Part shown: positions 44,836 to 53,268 of the stretch, piece by piece
How positions within the stretch are numbered: position 1 is the stretch's first letter
Layout of the letters: every line of letters begins with the position of its first letter
From: G963663315 sp963668255
GTDB taxonomy: Bacteria > Pseudomonadota > Gammaproteobacteria > Arenicellales > Poriferihabitantaceae
Direction: 5' to 3'
Length of the DNA stretch: 64,000 bases
NCBI GenBank assembly: GCA_965116595.1
Contig: OZ220708.1
Coordinates: 1,488,001-1,552,000, forward strand
Notes under the pieces: model-generated
What the model saw: only the letters and a program-made list of their open reading frames with translations
Told to the model about the DNA's origin: nothing
Database searches by the model: none
Made by a program: the position numbers and the translations under genes

Positions 44836-45720
44836 ATGTACTACCGACGAAAAATACTTCTCGCATTGCTGGGAGAGCTTAACCGCGAGGTTGCAAAGAC
44901 GGCACTCCAGAAGTACCTGTTTCTTGTCAGTGTTGAACAAGAAAAACCGGCATATGACTTTGTCCCGTACCGTTACGGCTGCTTCTCTTTTCAGGCAGCA
45001 GCAGACAAAAAGACGCTGACCAAATATGGCTATCTAAAGGATCAGGATAATTGGGTGCTTGGTTGCAAGCAACGTTTCTTGCCTTTGCTCCAGCGTACAG
45101 ATAAAGAGGTAATTTGCCGTGTGGTAGACCGGGTAGGCAATCTATCCGACCGAGAATTGATTCGTTATGTATATCGTAAACACCCGTACTATGCTATCAA
45201 TAGTGAAATACGTCACGAGATTTTAAATGAATTCGAGCAAAAGCAAGTCGACTCAGCACAGCCAGTACCTGATAAATCCGCGTGCTTGTTTACAATTGGC
45301 TATGAAGGTCAGTCGCTGGAACGTTATTTAAACCGATTGATTGAAGAGAATATTGGGGTATTGTGTGACGTACGCCGCAACGCTGTGAGCATGAAATTCG
45401 GCTTTAGTAAGCGGCAACTGCGAAATGCAGTGCAAGGGCTAGGGATTGTCTACGTACATATGCCAGAGTTAGGTATCGAATCGAGTAAGAGGTGTGAGCT
45501 CAACTCGCCAGATGATTACCGACTTCTCTTCAAAGAGTATACAAGGACAACGCTGGCGAAAAGCACTGACTCACTTCAAGACATCATGAACCTGATAAAG
45601 AAATACCGCCGTGTTGCATTGACCTGTTTTGAAGCGGAATATGAATCTTGCCATCGAAGTTGTGTTGTAGATGCATTGGTACGACATAATGGCTTTCATC
45701 ATCACACAGCACATATTTAG
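44836..45720 (+). CDS. DUF488-family protein with N-terminal helical domain (copy 2)
   Basis: 294 residues, colinear with the protein at 2051-3028. Shared features are ALQKYLFLVSVEQ, YDFVPYRYGCFSFQ, HPYYAINSEI, TIGYEGQSLERYLNRL, LCDVRRNAVSMKFGFSK, ELGIESSK and LTCFEAEYESCHRSCV. This copy lacks about 30 N-terminal residues of the other. Its stop overlaps the next start (GTG at 45720), so it is coupled to a partner that copy 1 lacks. Function unknown; the conserved Cys and His in the C-terminal motif suggest an active or metal site. Confidence 0.75.
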   Translation: MYYRRKILLALLGELNREVAKTALQKYLFLVSVEQEKPAYDFVPYRYGCFSFQAAADKKTLTKYGYLKDQDNWVLGCKQRFLPLLQRTDKEVICRVVDRVGNLSDRELIRYVYRKHPYYAINSEIRHEILNEFEQKQVDSAQPVPDKSACLFTIGYEGQSLERYLNRLIEENIGVLCDVRRNAVSMKFGFSKRQLRNAVQGLGIVYVHMPELGIESSKRCELNSPDDYRLLFKEYTRTTLAKSTDSLQDIMNLIKKYRRVALTCFEAEYESCHRSCVVDALVRHNGFHHHTAHI

Positions 45721-46544
45721 TGATAATGGCAAAATTCCGTGTGCTCATCACCGTTACTACATATCCATTACCCTCGCGTTCCTATGATGAGCTTGTTTGT
45801 ACAGCAGGAGTCTTGGAAGATGGCTCTTGGATCAGAATCTACCCCGTACCTTTCCAATTTCTCGAATATCACAAATGGGAGTGGGTCGAACTGGAACTCA
45901 TTCCGCAAAAGCAGTCAACAGATTTTCGACCCGAAAGCTATCGACCAAAACATCCAGATCTCAGTGACCTTGTTGTCATTGAGAAAATTGATACAAAGCA
46001 GTTCTGGTATGAACGCAAGCAAGCTTGTTTGAGAAACATTTATACAAACCTTGACACTCTTATTAAGGATTCCAGGGATCCGAAAAATGTCTCTCTCGCA
46101 GCTTTCAAACCGAAGAAACTGATAAGGTTTATCGTTGAGAATGACGACCGTGAATGGAAGGAAAAGTGGCTTGAGCAGCTTAAGCAGGTAGATATGATAA
46201 CTAGGGGATCACATGCCGATGACGGTCCTCGTGTTCCAATAGACAAGATCCCATACAAGTTCAAATACAAGTTCGAAGATGAATCTGGTAAGTCCTCAAC
46301 AATGGCGATTGAAGACTGGGAAATTGGCGCGCTATACCGGAATTGTTTAGCAGCTGCAGAAGGGGGCGAGTCTATTGCGGTCGAAAAAGTGCGAGGGAAG
46401 TACGAAAAGGACTTTATGCAGAACAAGGATATTGTTCTATTTCTGGGCACCACACTTGGGCATCATCGCGCGCGGCACACCAATCCATTTACAATCATTG
46501 GAGTGTTCTACCCGCCTCGACAACAGCAGCATCAACTCTTTTGA
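45720..46544 (+). CDS. Partner protein of DUF488, family not recognised
   Basis: 274 residues from GTG 45720, or 272 from ATG 45726. The N-terminus RVLITVTTYPLPSRSYDELV and ELVCTAGVLEDGSWIRIYPV looks like a compact beta domain, with helices in the middle (FWYERKQACLRNIYTNLDTL) and a C-terminal ALYRNCLAAAEGGESIAVEK. It contains many charged residues and no membrane segment. The start overlaps the DUF488 stop, which implies a two-subunit unit. A nucleic-acid-binding role is a guess from fold-like features and the defence context. Confidence 0.65.
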   Translation: MIMAKFRVLITVTTYPLPSRSYDELVCTAGVLEDGSWIRIYPVPFQFLEYHKWEWVELELIPQKQSTDFRPESYRPKHPDLSDLVVIEKIDTKQFWYERKQACLRNIYTNLDTLIKDSRDPKNVSLAAFKPKKLIRFIVENDDREWKEKWLEQLKQVDMITRGSHADDGPRVPIDKIPYKFKYKFEDESGKSSTMAIEDWEIGALYRNCLAAAEGGESIAVEKVRGKYEKDFMQNKDIVLFLGTTLGHHRARHTNPFTIIGVFYPPRQQQHQLF

Positions 46545-46601
46545 CTTTACTGTTAGTGTTCTCCCAAAAACTGACCCACGTATTGTGTCGGTGACTACCG
46601 A

Positions 46602-46895
46602 TCAGGCTCTGTCAATAGCTGCGAGAACAGAACTCGGACGGGCAAGGATCATGGCCGGGGTCGGGTCGGGCATGTTCCGCCGAATTCCGCCGGGGGCTCT
46701 CGAGTGCTCCACGCCCCCGGTTGCAAGCGAGTAGAACGCTACAACCTGGCCTGCCTCGCGGACGACATAGGTACGCGAGGCGCCGGATTCCTGATTCTGC
46801 AGGGCATGTGCGGCAAACCATCTGTCGAGAACAGGACTCCCGCTGTCGAAGCCGTCGGTTGGATCGTCTTTCGAGACAGGCGATGGTCGTTGCAT
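46602..46895 (-). pseudogene. GNAT-family (TacT-like) toxin, C-terminally truncated
   Basis: 97 codons: DDPTDGFDSGSPVLDRWFAA, NQESGASRTYVVREAGQVVA, NMPDPTPAMILAR, then unrelated residues. TacT-type tRNA-acetylating toxins run about 160 residues, and the acetyl-CoA loop (R/Q-x-x-G-x-G/A) would follow MILAR-L. That part is missing, so the toxin is inactive. It sits just downstream of the DUF1778 antitoxin. Confidence 0.65.
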
Positions 46896-46899
46896 AGGT

Positions 46900-47181
46900 T
46901 CATTCTTCCTTCCAGGGTGGCGGGGTATTCATTGTTTTGCGAAGTGCCGCCGAAACCTCCGCAGGTGCAGTGAGGGCGGCCTCGAACGCAGCGAACCGCT
47001 CATCGTCGAGCAGATAGAGACGACGATCGAGAAGCACCTGTTCCGCGGCTTCCCGGGTCGTGTCGAGGATGAACTCGGTACGACTCTTCCCGAGGCACGA
47101 TGCAGCACGGTCGATGAGAGCCTTCTGTTCGTGCGAAGCCCGAAGGTTGATGTTCGTCGTGGCAAGGGCAGTTTGGGTCAT
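46900..47181 (-). CDS. DUF1778-family (TacA-like) antitoxin
   Basis: About 93 residues from ATG 47181 (MTQTALATTNINLRASHEQK). The ribbon-helix-helix core is INLRASHEQKALIDRAASCL, GKSRTEFILDTTREAAEQVL. The C-terminal tail (DERFAAFEAALTAPAEVSAA) wraps the GNAT toxin in known complexes. It is intact although its partner gene is truncated. A palindrome at 47228 is its probable operator. Confidence 0.8.
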   Translation of the reverse strand: MTQTALATTNINLRASHEQKALIDRAASCLGKSRTEFILDTTREAAEQVLLDRRLYLLDDERFAAFEAALTAPAEVSAALRKTMNTPPPWKEE

Positions 47182-47209
47182 GGTGCGGTTTTCAATCCTG
47201 TAAAAATAT

Positions 47210-47248
47210 GGCTGTATTGATAACACGATGTGATCACATTGTCAATAC
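47210..47248. promoter_or_regulatory. Nested palindrome, candidate operator of the DUF1778 gene
   Basis: ATGTGATCACAT (47228-47239) is a perfect 12-bp palindrome. Outside it, GTATTGA and TCAATAC form a second inverted repeat. The site lies just upstream of the antitoxin ATG, where RHH antitoxins bind. The rest of 47182-47526 holds no gene. Confidence 0.5.
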
Positions 47249-47526
47249 TTTCGATTGATTTTCACTATCGATTCCGACGTAGTGCACGACATCCGACTCG
47301 ACGATCAGGAGCTGCGCTTCCCCCGATTTTATTGCCCCACGTCGATGCAAGCGGGATGATCGAGGCGGGTGATCACCAGGACGTACCCAGGTACTCTTCC
47401 AGCGACCGGCTGAGCCAAAGAGTCTTTGATAACAGGTATTTGGAAGTACTGCCAAGTGCGGACCATGCTATATTCCCGGCATGTCAAGAACCGGAAAATC
47501 GAAATTTCCTGATAGAAAAAACTGAG

Positions 47527-48756
47527 ATGAGTGAACAAACCCCGGATCATAAATCCCCGAACCCCAATCATGTCCTTCGAAGCCCGCTGGAACTTCCTTG
47601 CGGCGCGATCCTGAAAAATCGACTGGCAAAGTCGGCTATGTCGGATTCGCTCGGTAACGGTGAGGGTGATTCCACCGAGGCGCAGGCTCGGCTTTACGAA
47701 AGGTGGGCGGAAGGCGGAGCCGCCGTGTCGATCATCGGTGAGGTTCAGGGAGATCCCCGCTATCCGGAGAAACCCGGAAATCTGGTGTTCGGAGCGCATA
47801 GCGATCAGCAGGCGATCCAGTCATTGGTCCGCCGGGCTGTGATCGAGGGAGCCCATCTATGGCCGCAACTCGGTCATGCCGGCGCTCTGTCGCACCTGCC
47901 GATCAGTCAGCCGAAGGGGCCGTCTGCGTTGAACCTCGAAGGTCTTCAATGTGCGGATATGTCAGTTGAAGACATCCGGGAACTGCCTGGCATGTATGCA
48001 GGAACCGCAGCATACGCAAAGAACGCAGGATTCAGCGGCGTTCATGTTCACGCTGGGCACGGGTTCTTGCTCAGCCAATTCCTGTCTCCATTGTTCAACC
48101 GCCGTGACGATGGCTACGGTGGTTCAATCGAAGCGCGATGCCGTATAGTGCTCGAGGTGATAGACGAAGTACGGCGCGCCGTTGGTCCATCGTTTCCCAT
48201 CGGAATCAAGATCAACTCGACGGACAAACTGGAAGGTGGATTGACAGAGGATGATGCTTTGGAGGTGGTGCGCCTTCTCGATCGAGCCCCGGTCGACCTG
48301 ATTGACATCAGCGGCGGGACCTATTTCCCCGGAGCGAAGGCAAGCTCTGATGGGTCGTCGGGTGGCGGGCCATATTTTCTTGAGTTTGCGCGACGCGCAA
48401 AAGGGGTAACCGATGTACCGCTGATGTTGACAGGAGGATTCGAAAGGCGTGAGCAGGCAGTGGACGTAGTGGCTGGCGGCGTTGTCGATGTGGTGAGCCT
48501 GGCCCGCGCCATGGTTCTGAATCCACGGCTCGCGGAAGCCTGGTTGTCTGAGGCAGGCGGAGATCCCGAGTTTCCTGTATTCGATTCCCCGCCACGGGGC
48601 GGGGTGACGGCCTGGTACACCATGCGTCTGACCGCATTGGGAGAGGATAGCGAGAATACCTATACACTTGATCCACAGTCTGCCATACGCATTTATGAAG
48701 ATCGTGATGCGCAACGTTGCATTAAATGGCGGGAAAAATTCCCTGCTGCGAATTGA
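47527..48756 (+). CDS. NADH:flavin oxidoreductase, old-yellow-enzyme family
   Basis: About 409 residues from ATG 47527 (MSEQTPDHKSPNPNHVLRSP); the open frame upstream is not typical protein sequence. A FMN-binding TIM barrel is seen: LKNRLAKSAMSDSLGNGEGD, QLGHAGALSHLP, FSGVHVHAGHGFLLSQFLSP with the HAAHGYL-like motif, NRRDDGYGGSIEARCRIVLE, and GGFERREQAVDVVAGGVVDV near the phosphate site. It reduces activated alkenes using NAD(P)H. Its C-terminus abuts an SDR relic. Confidence 0.85.
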   Translation: MSEQTPDHKSPNPNHVLRSPLELPCGAILKNRLAKSAMSDSLGNGEGDSTEAQARLYERWAEGGAAVSIIGEVQGDPRYPEKPGNLVFGAHSDQQAIQSLVRRAVIEGAHLWPQLGHAGALSHLPISQPKGPSALNLEGLQCADMSVEDIRELPGMYAGTAAYAKNAGFSGVHVHAGHGFLLSQFLSPLFNRRDDGYGGSIEARCRIVLEVIDEVRRAVGPSFPIGIKINSTDKLEGGLTEDDALEVVRLLDRAPVDLIDISGGTYFPGAKASSDGSSGGGPYFLEFARRAKGVTDVPLMLTGGFERREQAVDVVAGGVVDVVSLARAMVLNPRLAEAWLSEAGGDPEFPVFDSPPRGGVTAWYTMRLTALGEDSENTYTLDPQSAIRIYEDRDAQRCIKWREKFPAAN

Positions 48757-48812
48757 TCGGCAAACTGCCTGGTAAAGGCTGCAACTCCCGCTCTGAATAC
48801 ACCGCCAGCAAA
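48733..48812 (-). pseudogene. Relic of an SDR gene
   Basis: The minus-strand translation GVFRAGVAAFTRQFADQFAA aligns with SGVFRAGLAAFAKLFADRYA of the intact SDR at 49852-50556, and the DNA is visibly similar over about 50 bases. No start or end remains. It shows that a second SDR copy once lay beside the flavin oxidoreductase gene. Confidence 0.55.
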
Positions 48813-48820
48813 AAACTGAC

Positions 48821-49747
48821 TTGATTTCCGGCAACGTACACACTGACAGGCCTTTTGTCGGCATACTGATGATGGTGCTGAGCATCGCCTCCTTTTCCTG
48901 TATGGATGCGATCATCAAGTGGTTGACCGGGATTTACCCGGTCTCCCAGGTGATCGCCCTGAGAAGCTGGTGCGGACTGCCGTTTTTGATACTGATTGTC
49001 CATCTGCAGGGGGGCTTCTCCAGGTTGAGAACCCGTCGGCCTGGAGTTCATCTGCTGCGGTTCATGCTCGTCCTCGGATTGACGGCCAGCTTCTCCTGGG
49101 CGTTGTCGCAAATGAAACTGGTGGATGCGGTTGCGCTGACATTCATCGCCCCGATCCTGGTGGCCATACTCTCCGTTCCGTTACTGGGCGAATCCGTGGG
49201 CCGTCATCGCTGGATGGCGGCTCTGGCCGGATTCGTCGGCATCATCGTGATGCTGCGGCCCGGCAGCGGAGTGTTTCAATGGGCTTCGGTGGCGGCGGTG
49301 GTGGCCGCTCTTTGCTATGCATTGCTCATGATGACCACACGCAGGTTCAAATCCACCGAGCATACCGAGGCACTGATGTTCTGGCCGGCATCCGGGGTGG
49401 CGGTGGCAGGGCTCGCAATTGCACCGATCCATTGGGTGGCGCCCACAGCCGCCGACCTGGTACTGTTCGTGGCGGCGGGAATGTTCGGCAGTTTCGGTAT
49501 CGTCTGCATCACCCATGCCTTCCGGCTTTCCCCGGCTGCACTGGTTTCCCCATTCGAGTACACCGCCCTGATCTGGGCCACCGTGCTCGGTTATCTGGTT
49601 TGGGGAGACCTCCCGGACCGATATACACTGATCGGGGCATCCATCATCGTCGCCAGCGGGCTTTACATCCTGTATCGCGAGACCGTCAGTCACGGCAGGG
49701 CCAGACCGGTGCAGCCCGTTATCAAGCCGGATGATCCGGCAATCTAG
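48821..49747 (+). CDS. EamA-family (DMT) transporter
   Basis: 308 residues with ten predicted membrane helices in two EamA repeats (GILMMVLSIASFSCMDAIIK ... LTFIAPILVAILSVPLLGE; ASVAAVVAALCYALLMMTTR ... ALIWATVLGYLVWGDLPDRY). It resembles drug/metabolite exporters of the RhaT/YedA kind. The start is uncertain: a TTG at 48821 gives the full N-terminus, and the relic copy at 38753 preserves that region. ATG 48868 is the next choice. Substrate unknown. Confidence 0.8.
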   Translation: MISGNVHTDRPFVGILMMVLSIASFSCMDAIIKWLTGIYPVSQVIALRSWCGLPFLILIVHLQGGFSRLRTRRPGVHLLRFMLVLGLTASFSWALSQMKLVDAVALTFIAPILVAILSVPLLGESVGRHRWMAALAGFVGIIVMLRPGSGVFQWASVAAVVAALCYALLMMTTRRFKSTEHTEALMFWPASGVAVAGLAIAPIHWVAPTAADLVLFVAAGMFGSFGIVCITHAFRLSPAALVSPFEYTALIWATVLGYLVWGDLPDRYTLIGASIIVASGLYILYRETVSHGRARPVQPVIKPDDPAI

Positions 49748-49851
49748 ATTCTCGATAACGGGCGGCCGCACGGTCACCATGGCGCTGGCCATTGGTCCGT
49801 ATCAGTTCACGCGACCGTAGAGTGCGAGGCGGGTTCCGCGCGGTCCATAAA

Positions 49852-50556
49852 TCACACGGACCGGGTCATGCCGCCGTCGACACGGATGTTCTGCCCGGTA
49901 ATGTATCCGCCGCCCGGAGACGCCAGGAAGGCTATTGTTGCTGCGATCTCTTCAGACCTTCCATAACGCTCCATGGGGATGCGGTCACGGAACTCCTGTT
50001 TTTCCGGCAAGCTGTCGATGAAGCCGGGAAGAACATTGTTCATGCGAATATTGTCTGCTGCGTATCGATCGGCAAACAGCTTGGCAAAGGCTGCAAGTCC
50101 CGCTCTGAAAACACCGGAAGTGGGGAAAACCGGATCGGGCTCAAATACTGCAAAGGTTGAAATATTGATAATCGCACCCGTTTTTTGCGCTTGCATGATC
50201 GGCGTGACCAGTCGAGCGGCACGGACAACGTTCAGAAAATAAACTTCCATGCCCGTGTGCCATTGCTCATCGGTCAAGTCCAGCACCGGGCCCCTGGGGC
50301 CGTGTCCAGCACTGTTCACCAGGACATCGATGCGTGACCAGGTTTCCATGGCGAGATCGACAAGCCGCTGCAAGTCTTGGACCGATTGGTTTGATCCGGT
50401 GACGCCAATTCCACCGAGTTCTTCAGCAAGCGCCTGGCCCTTGCCGGATGACGACAGGATTCCGATACAATAGCCGTCGGCTGCCAATCGTTTCGCGGCT
50501 TCGGCGCCCATTCCGCTGCCGCCTGCTGTGATCAATGCTACTTTTTGCGGGTTCAT
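49852..50556 (-). CDS. Short-chain dehydrogenase/reductase family protein with altered catalytic motif
   Basis: 234 residues. The Rossmann nucleotide motif is present (VALITAGGSGMGAEAAKRLA), as are NSAGHGPRG and the C-terminal GYITGQNIRVDGGMTRSV. Where YxxxK should stand, the protein has SGVFR (PTSGVFRAGLAAFAKLFADR), so Tyr and Lys seem replaced by Ser and Arg. The relic copy keeps VFRAG, so this is a family trait rather than decay. It may be a reductase with different chemistry or a non-catalytic member. Confidence 0.75.
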   Translation of the reverse strand: MNPQKVALITAGGSGMGAEAAKRLAADGYCIGILSSSGKGQALAEELGGIGVTGSNQSVQDLQRLVDLAMETWSRIDVLVNSAGHGPRGPVLDLTDEQWHTGMEVYFLNVVRAARLVTPIMQAQKTGAIINISTFAVFEPDPVFPTSGVFRAGLAAFAKLFADRYAADNIRMNNVLPGFIDSLPEKQEFRDRIPMERYGRSEEIAATIAFLASPGGGYITGQNIRVDGGMTRSV

Positions 50557-50626
50557 GTCTTTCTCCGTAATAATTTACTTGCCTGACGGGTGTGTTCACC
50601 AGTCAGGTCATCTACCTTATTTCTGT

Positions 50627-51421
50627 TTATTCGCCTTCCGAAACGAGCAGATATCCCCGGTTCTCAATGGTATCGAACGTCCGCATGGCCGCGATCAGGG
50701 CCTCGGCCCCGGCCCACACCCAGGGCGCCCGGTTCGGGTTCACGTCCATAATCAGGAAGGAATCGGTGCTTTCGTCATAGGCGCCGAGAGGCGAGATATG
50801 CCCGCCGCCCGTCTGCCCGAGAGACTTGCGGGCATAGTTCACCAGCACAAAATCATCCCTGGTGGCCAGGTTCGCGGCGAGCTCGCGCCGGACCGCGTCC
50901 GGGTCCGCGCCATCGTCCACCACGCGGGCCACGACAGTCAGCCCGTGGCTTCGCAGGACCTGGGCAAGCTGGTGAAGCTGCAGGCCATAGTCGCTTATTG
51001 ACGCCCCGCCCACGATGATCGGCCGGCCCAGCACTTCAAGGCGCGTCTTGGTCCGGTCACTGAGGACGTTGCCGGGCGTGTACTTGCCAAGGAACGGATC
51101 GGCGTCCGGCCACAGCCATTCCATTTCGTGTTCGTCGATCGAGCGCATGTCGCGCGGCAAGCCGTCCATTTTGCGCAGGCGAAGCGCGTTCAACACGATC
51201 GCCGATGAAACCGGGCCGCAGAATATACTGTTGTCCTGGCTTATGAAATTGTTGGTGAGCGGGAAGAAGTCCACCGCGTGCGCCGAGCGCGAAAGCCGCG
51301 CCGCGCTCTCTGCAGTGTCCCATTCGACCAGATCGGTTGCGCTCGGATCCGCGAACGCCGTGAGGCCGATCAGCAATGCCAACAGGCCGGCCGCGGTTAC
51401 TTTCCCTCTTCGTCTTCTCAT
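50627..51421 (-). CDS. Phytochelatin-synthase-like cysteine peptidase, secreted
   Basis: About 264 residues from ATG 51421 (MRRRRGKVTAAGLLALLIGL), which gives a normal signal peptide. Papain-like catalytic Cys is in QDNSIFCGPVSSAIVLNALR, His in GGGHISPLGAYDE and Asp in FLIMDVNPNRAPWVW, the PCS triad. Bacterial PCS-like proteins usually cleave glutathione to gamma-glutamylcysteine rather than make phytochelatin. Likely periplasmic. Confidence 0.8.
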   Translation of the reverse strand: MRRRRGKVTAAGLLALLIGLTAFADPSATDLVEWDTAESAARLSRSAHAVDFFPLTNNFISQDNSIFCGPVSSAIVLNALRLRKMDGLPRDMRSIDEHEMEWLWPDADPFLGKYTPGNVLSDRTKTRLEVLGRPIIVGGASISDYGLQLHQLAQVLRSHGLTVVARVVDDGADPDAVRRELAANLATRDDFVLVNYARKSLGQTGGGHISPLGAYDESTDSFLIMDVNPNRAPWVWAGAEALIAAMRTFDTIENRGYLLVSEGE

Positions 51422-51707
51422 ATCACAGCTTGGCTCTGCGCGGAGGCCGCCCCGAATTGATTGATGATCATCTGCTCGATTGTCCACGCCTTCGTCACCT
51501 GCCATTTCTGTTTTTATCCGGTCGATTGTTTGTCACAGGCGCTGATTGTGCCCACCTTTACAGGACCGCGCAAGCCTGCACCCGTGCACTCTTACCGTGA
51601 TATGTGAATGGGTCGGGGGGACAGCTTATATCCATTCCGGTATATCCGGATTTGTTTTTATTCATGATAAGATAGGATTCAATCTGTCACACGCCCGGAG
51701 CCATGCC

Positions 51708-51911
51708 ATGAGTGAGAAACAAAAGTTGATTGCTGAAATGCTGGAACTTCAACGCAAGTTCATTGAATATGACCGGGATTCAGGCATGAGCCAGGAAAGC
51801 TATTGGATGACAGATGAAAATCATCCACTGAACAACTACCGCAAGATCTACTCGGAAAAAGCGACCCGGGTGGTTGACCTCGCTCATCAGGAACAGGGTT
51901 CCAAACGTTAA
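51708..51911 (+). CDS. Small conserved-looking protein
   Basis: 67 residues (MSEKQKLIAEMLELQRKFIE), with GGAG 7-8 bases before the ATG. Charged, helical, with YWMTDENHPLNNYRKIYSEK in the middle. No membrane segment. Family not recognised. Confidence 0.55.
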   Translation: MSEKQKLIAEMLELQRKFIEYDRDSGMSQESYWMTDENHPLNNYRKIYSEKATRVVDLAHQEQGSKR

Positions 51912-52007
51912 TCCTCGAGCTCACCGGATGTGATGCTCAAGGTCAGGATATCCGACACGCCCTGTTGACTCATACTCGATCCTTCTGCGACTGGTACGCC
52001 GACAGCG

Positions 52008-52553
52008 ATGCGTATCCGCAATAAATGGCGCACAGCCAAACCCCGCACACTGGAAGACAATGCGACTGCGGTTGCCTATATTGTCTGGCAGATCGGATTG
52101 CATTTTACCCGGAATCTGCACCAGGAGGAGTTTGACTACGAATCGGATCATCAACGGGTCAGGGTAATTGCGGAATATTTGATATTTCTCAGCCATATCA
52201 CGGATAGATTCGCACATCAGCGACTGGATGATGAACAACGGCAAATTTATGTCTCGGCCCTGGTTGAACAAGTCGCCCGGCAATATCAACGTAATGTCGA
52301 GGAAATCATGGGAAGCGGCGACTACCGAACCGGCTTCCTGTCCAACATCAATACACGATTCGACGAATACGCCAAAGGGGTATTTGATGGAGATGAGCCC
52401 GGTTATCCCGCCAGAAGAATGCTTGGAAACCTGATACAGGATATCATGGGGCAATCCCAGACCAACAAATGGGTCATTCAGCAGATCATCGACATTGACT
52501 CACTGGATGCCGCAGACCAGTTGATAAAAAGTATAAAGCCTCTGCTGGAATAG
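52008..52553 (+). CDS. Hypothetical helical protein
   Basis: 181 residues, almost entirely helical (VAYIVWQIGLHFTRNLHQEE, VIAEYLIFLSHITDRFAHQR, IYVSALVEQVARQYQRNVEE), with FDEYAKGVFDGDEPGYPARR near residue 118. It follows the small gene at 51708 on the same strand about 100 bases away. Soluble, no motif recognised. Confidence 0.55.
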   Translation: MRIRNKWRTAKPRTLEDNATAVAYIVWQIGLHFTRNLHQEEFDYESDHQRVRVIAEYLIFLSHITDRFAHQRLDDEQRQIYVSALVEQVARQYQRNVEEIMGSGDYRTGFLSNINTRFDEYAKGVFDGDEPGYPARRMLGNLIQDIMGQSQTNKWVIQQIIDIDSLDAADQLIKSIKPLLE

Positions 52554-52566
52554 TTCTGTTGTTCCT

Positions 52567-53196
52567 TCAGGAATCACTCCGTACCGCTTTGCTTACGACC
52601 GCCAGCCACGGTTGTTGATCAATCGGTAACCCGGCAGGCCGGTAGTAATGATTCAATACTGCAAAACCCGCTGTCCGCAAGCGCTGGCTGATCACATCGA
52701 TCTCCATGTAGCAGCCATAGCGCTCACCTGACCAGCCCTCGGCGTTGCCGCGAGGATTGGACATGAACAGGATGCCGCTGGTTCGCAATGTGTCGTGCAG
52801 TGTTTTCAGTACGGAGGGCAGTTTACTGCCCGGCACATGAAACAGGGAGGCATTGGCGAAAATTCCATCGAAGCTTTGCGGCGGCAATGACAAATTCATG
52901 AAACCCTGATGCAGCGTCTCGCAACCGGAATATTGCCGGGCCATTTTACAGAATTCGATGCTGCCATCGAGTCCGACCGGTCTGTGCCCGAGGTCGTAAA
53001 AATACTTGAGGTCCCTGCCGGGGCCGCAACCAAAATCGAGGATGTCGAGCTTTTGGCCTGCAGGGAACGGGGTCAGGAACGCCGCATAGTTCTGGGTCAC
53101 GTCATGGTCTATGGTGCCTGCAAAAAATGCGGCTGCGTTGTTGTCGTAATGATCCAGGGTGCGGGATTCGATTTTGGTAAGGTCGGTCTTGTTCAC
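52567..53196 (-). CDS. SAM-dependent methyltransferase
   Basis: About 209 residues from GTG 53196 (VNKTDLTKIESRTLDHYDNN); the longer frame upstream looks non-coding. A class I SAM-binding motif I is seen in LDILDFGCGPGRDLKYFYDL, motif II-like in GHRPVGLDGSIEFCKMARQY and post-motif FDGIFANASLFHVPG. Small-molecule type (Methyltransf_11/25). Convergent with the gene at 52008 and divergent from the SUMF1 gene. Confidence 0.8.
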   Translation of the reverse strand: MNKTDLTKIESRTLDHYDNNAAAFFAGTIDHDVTQNYAAFLTPFPAGQKLDILDFGCGPGRDLKYFYDLGHRPVGLDGSIEFCKMARQYSGCETLHQGFMNLSLPPQSFDGIFANASLFHVPGSKLPSVLKTLHDTLRTSGILFMSNPRGNAEGWSGERYGCYMEIDVISQRLRTAGFAVLNHYYRPAGLPIDQQPWLAVVSKAVRSDS

Positions 53197-53268
53197 AGGT
53201 CTGTGCCGGTTTCGTGTTTCGTGCGCCGGGGTATAATAACTGTAATTCAGTCGCAAGGGTAAAAGATC

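Noticed and set aside
47230..47526. N-terminal extension of the flavin oxidoreductase
   Set aside because: About 99 codons lack family similarity, overlap the TA operator and start before a better ATG at 47527.
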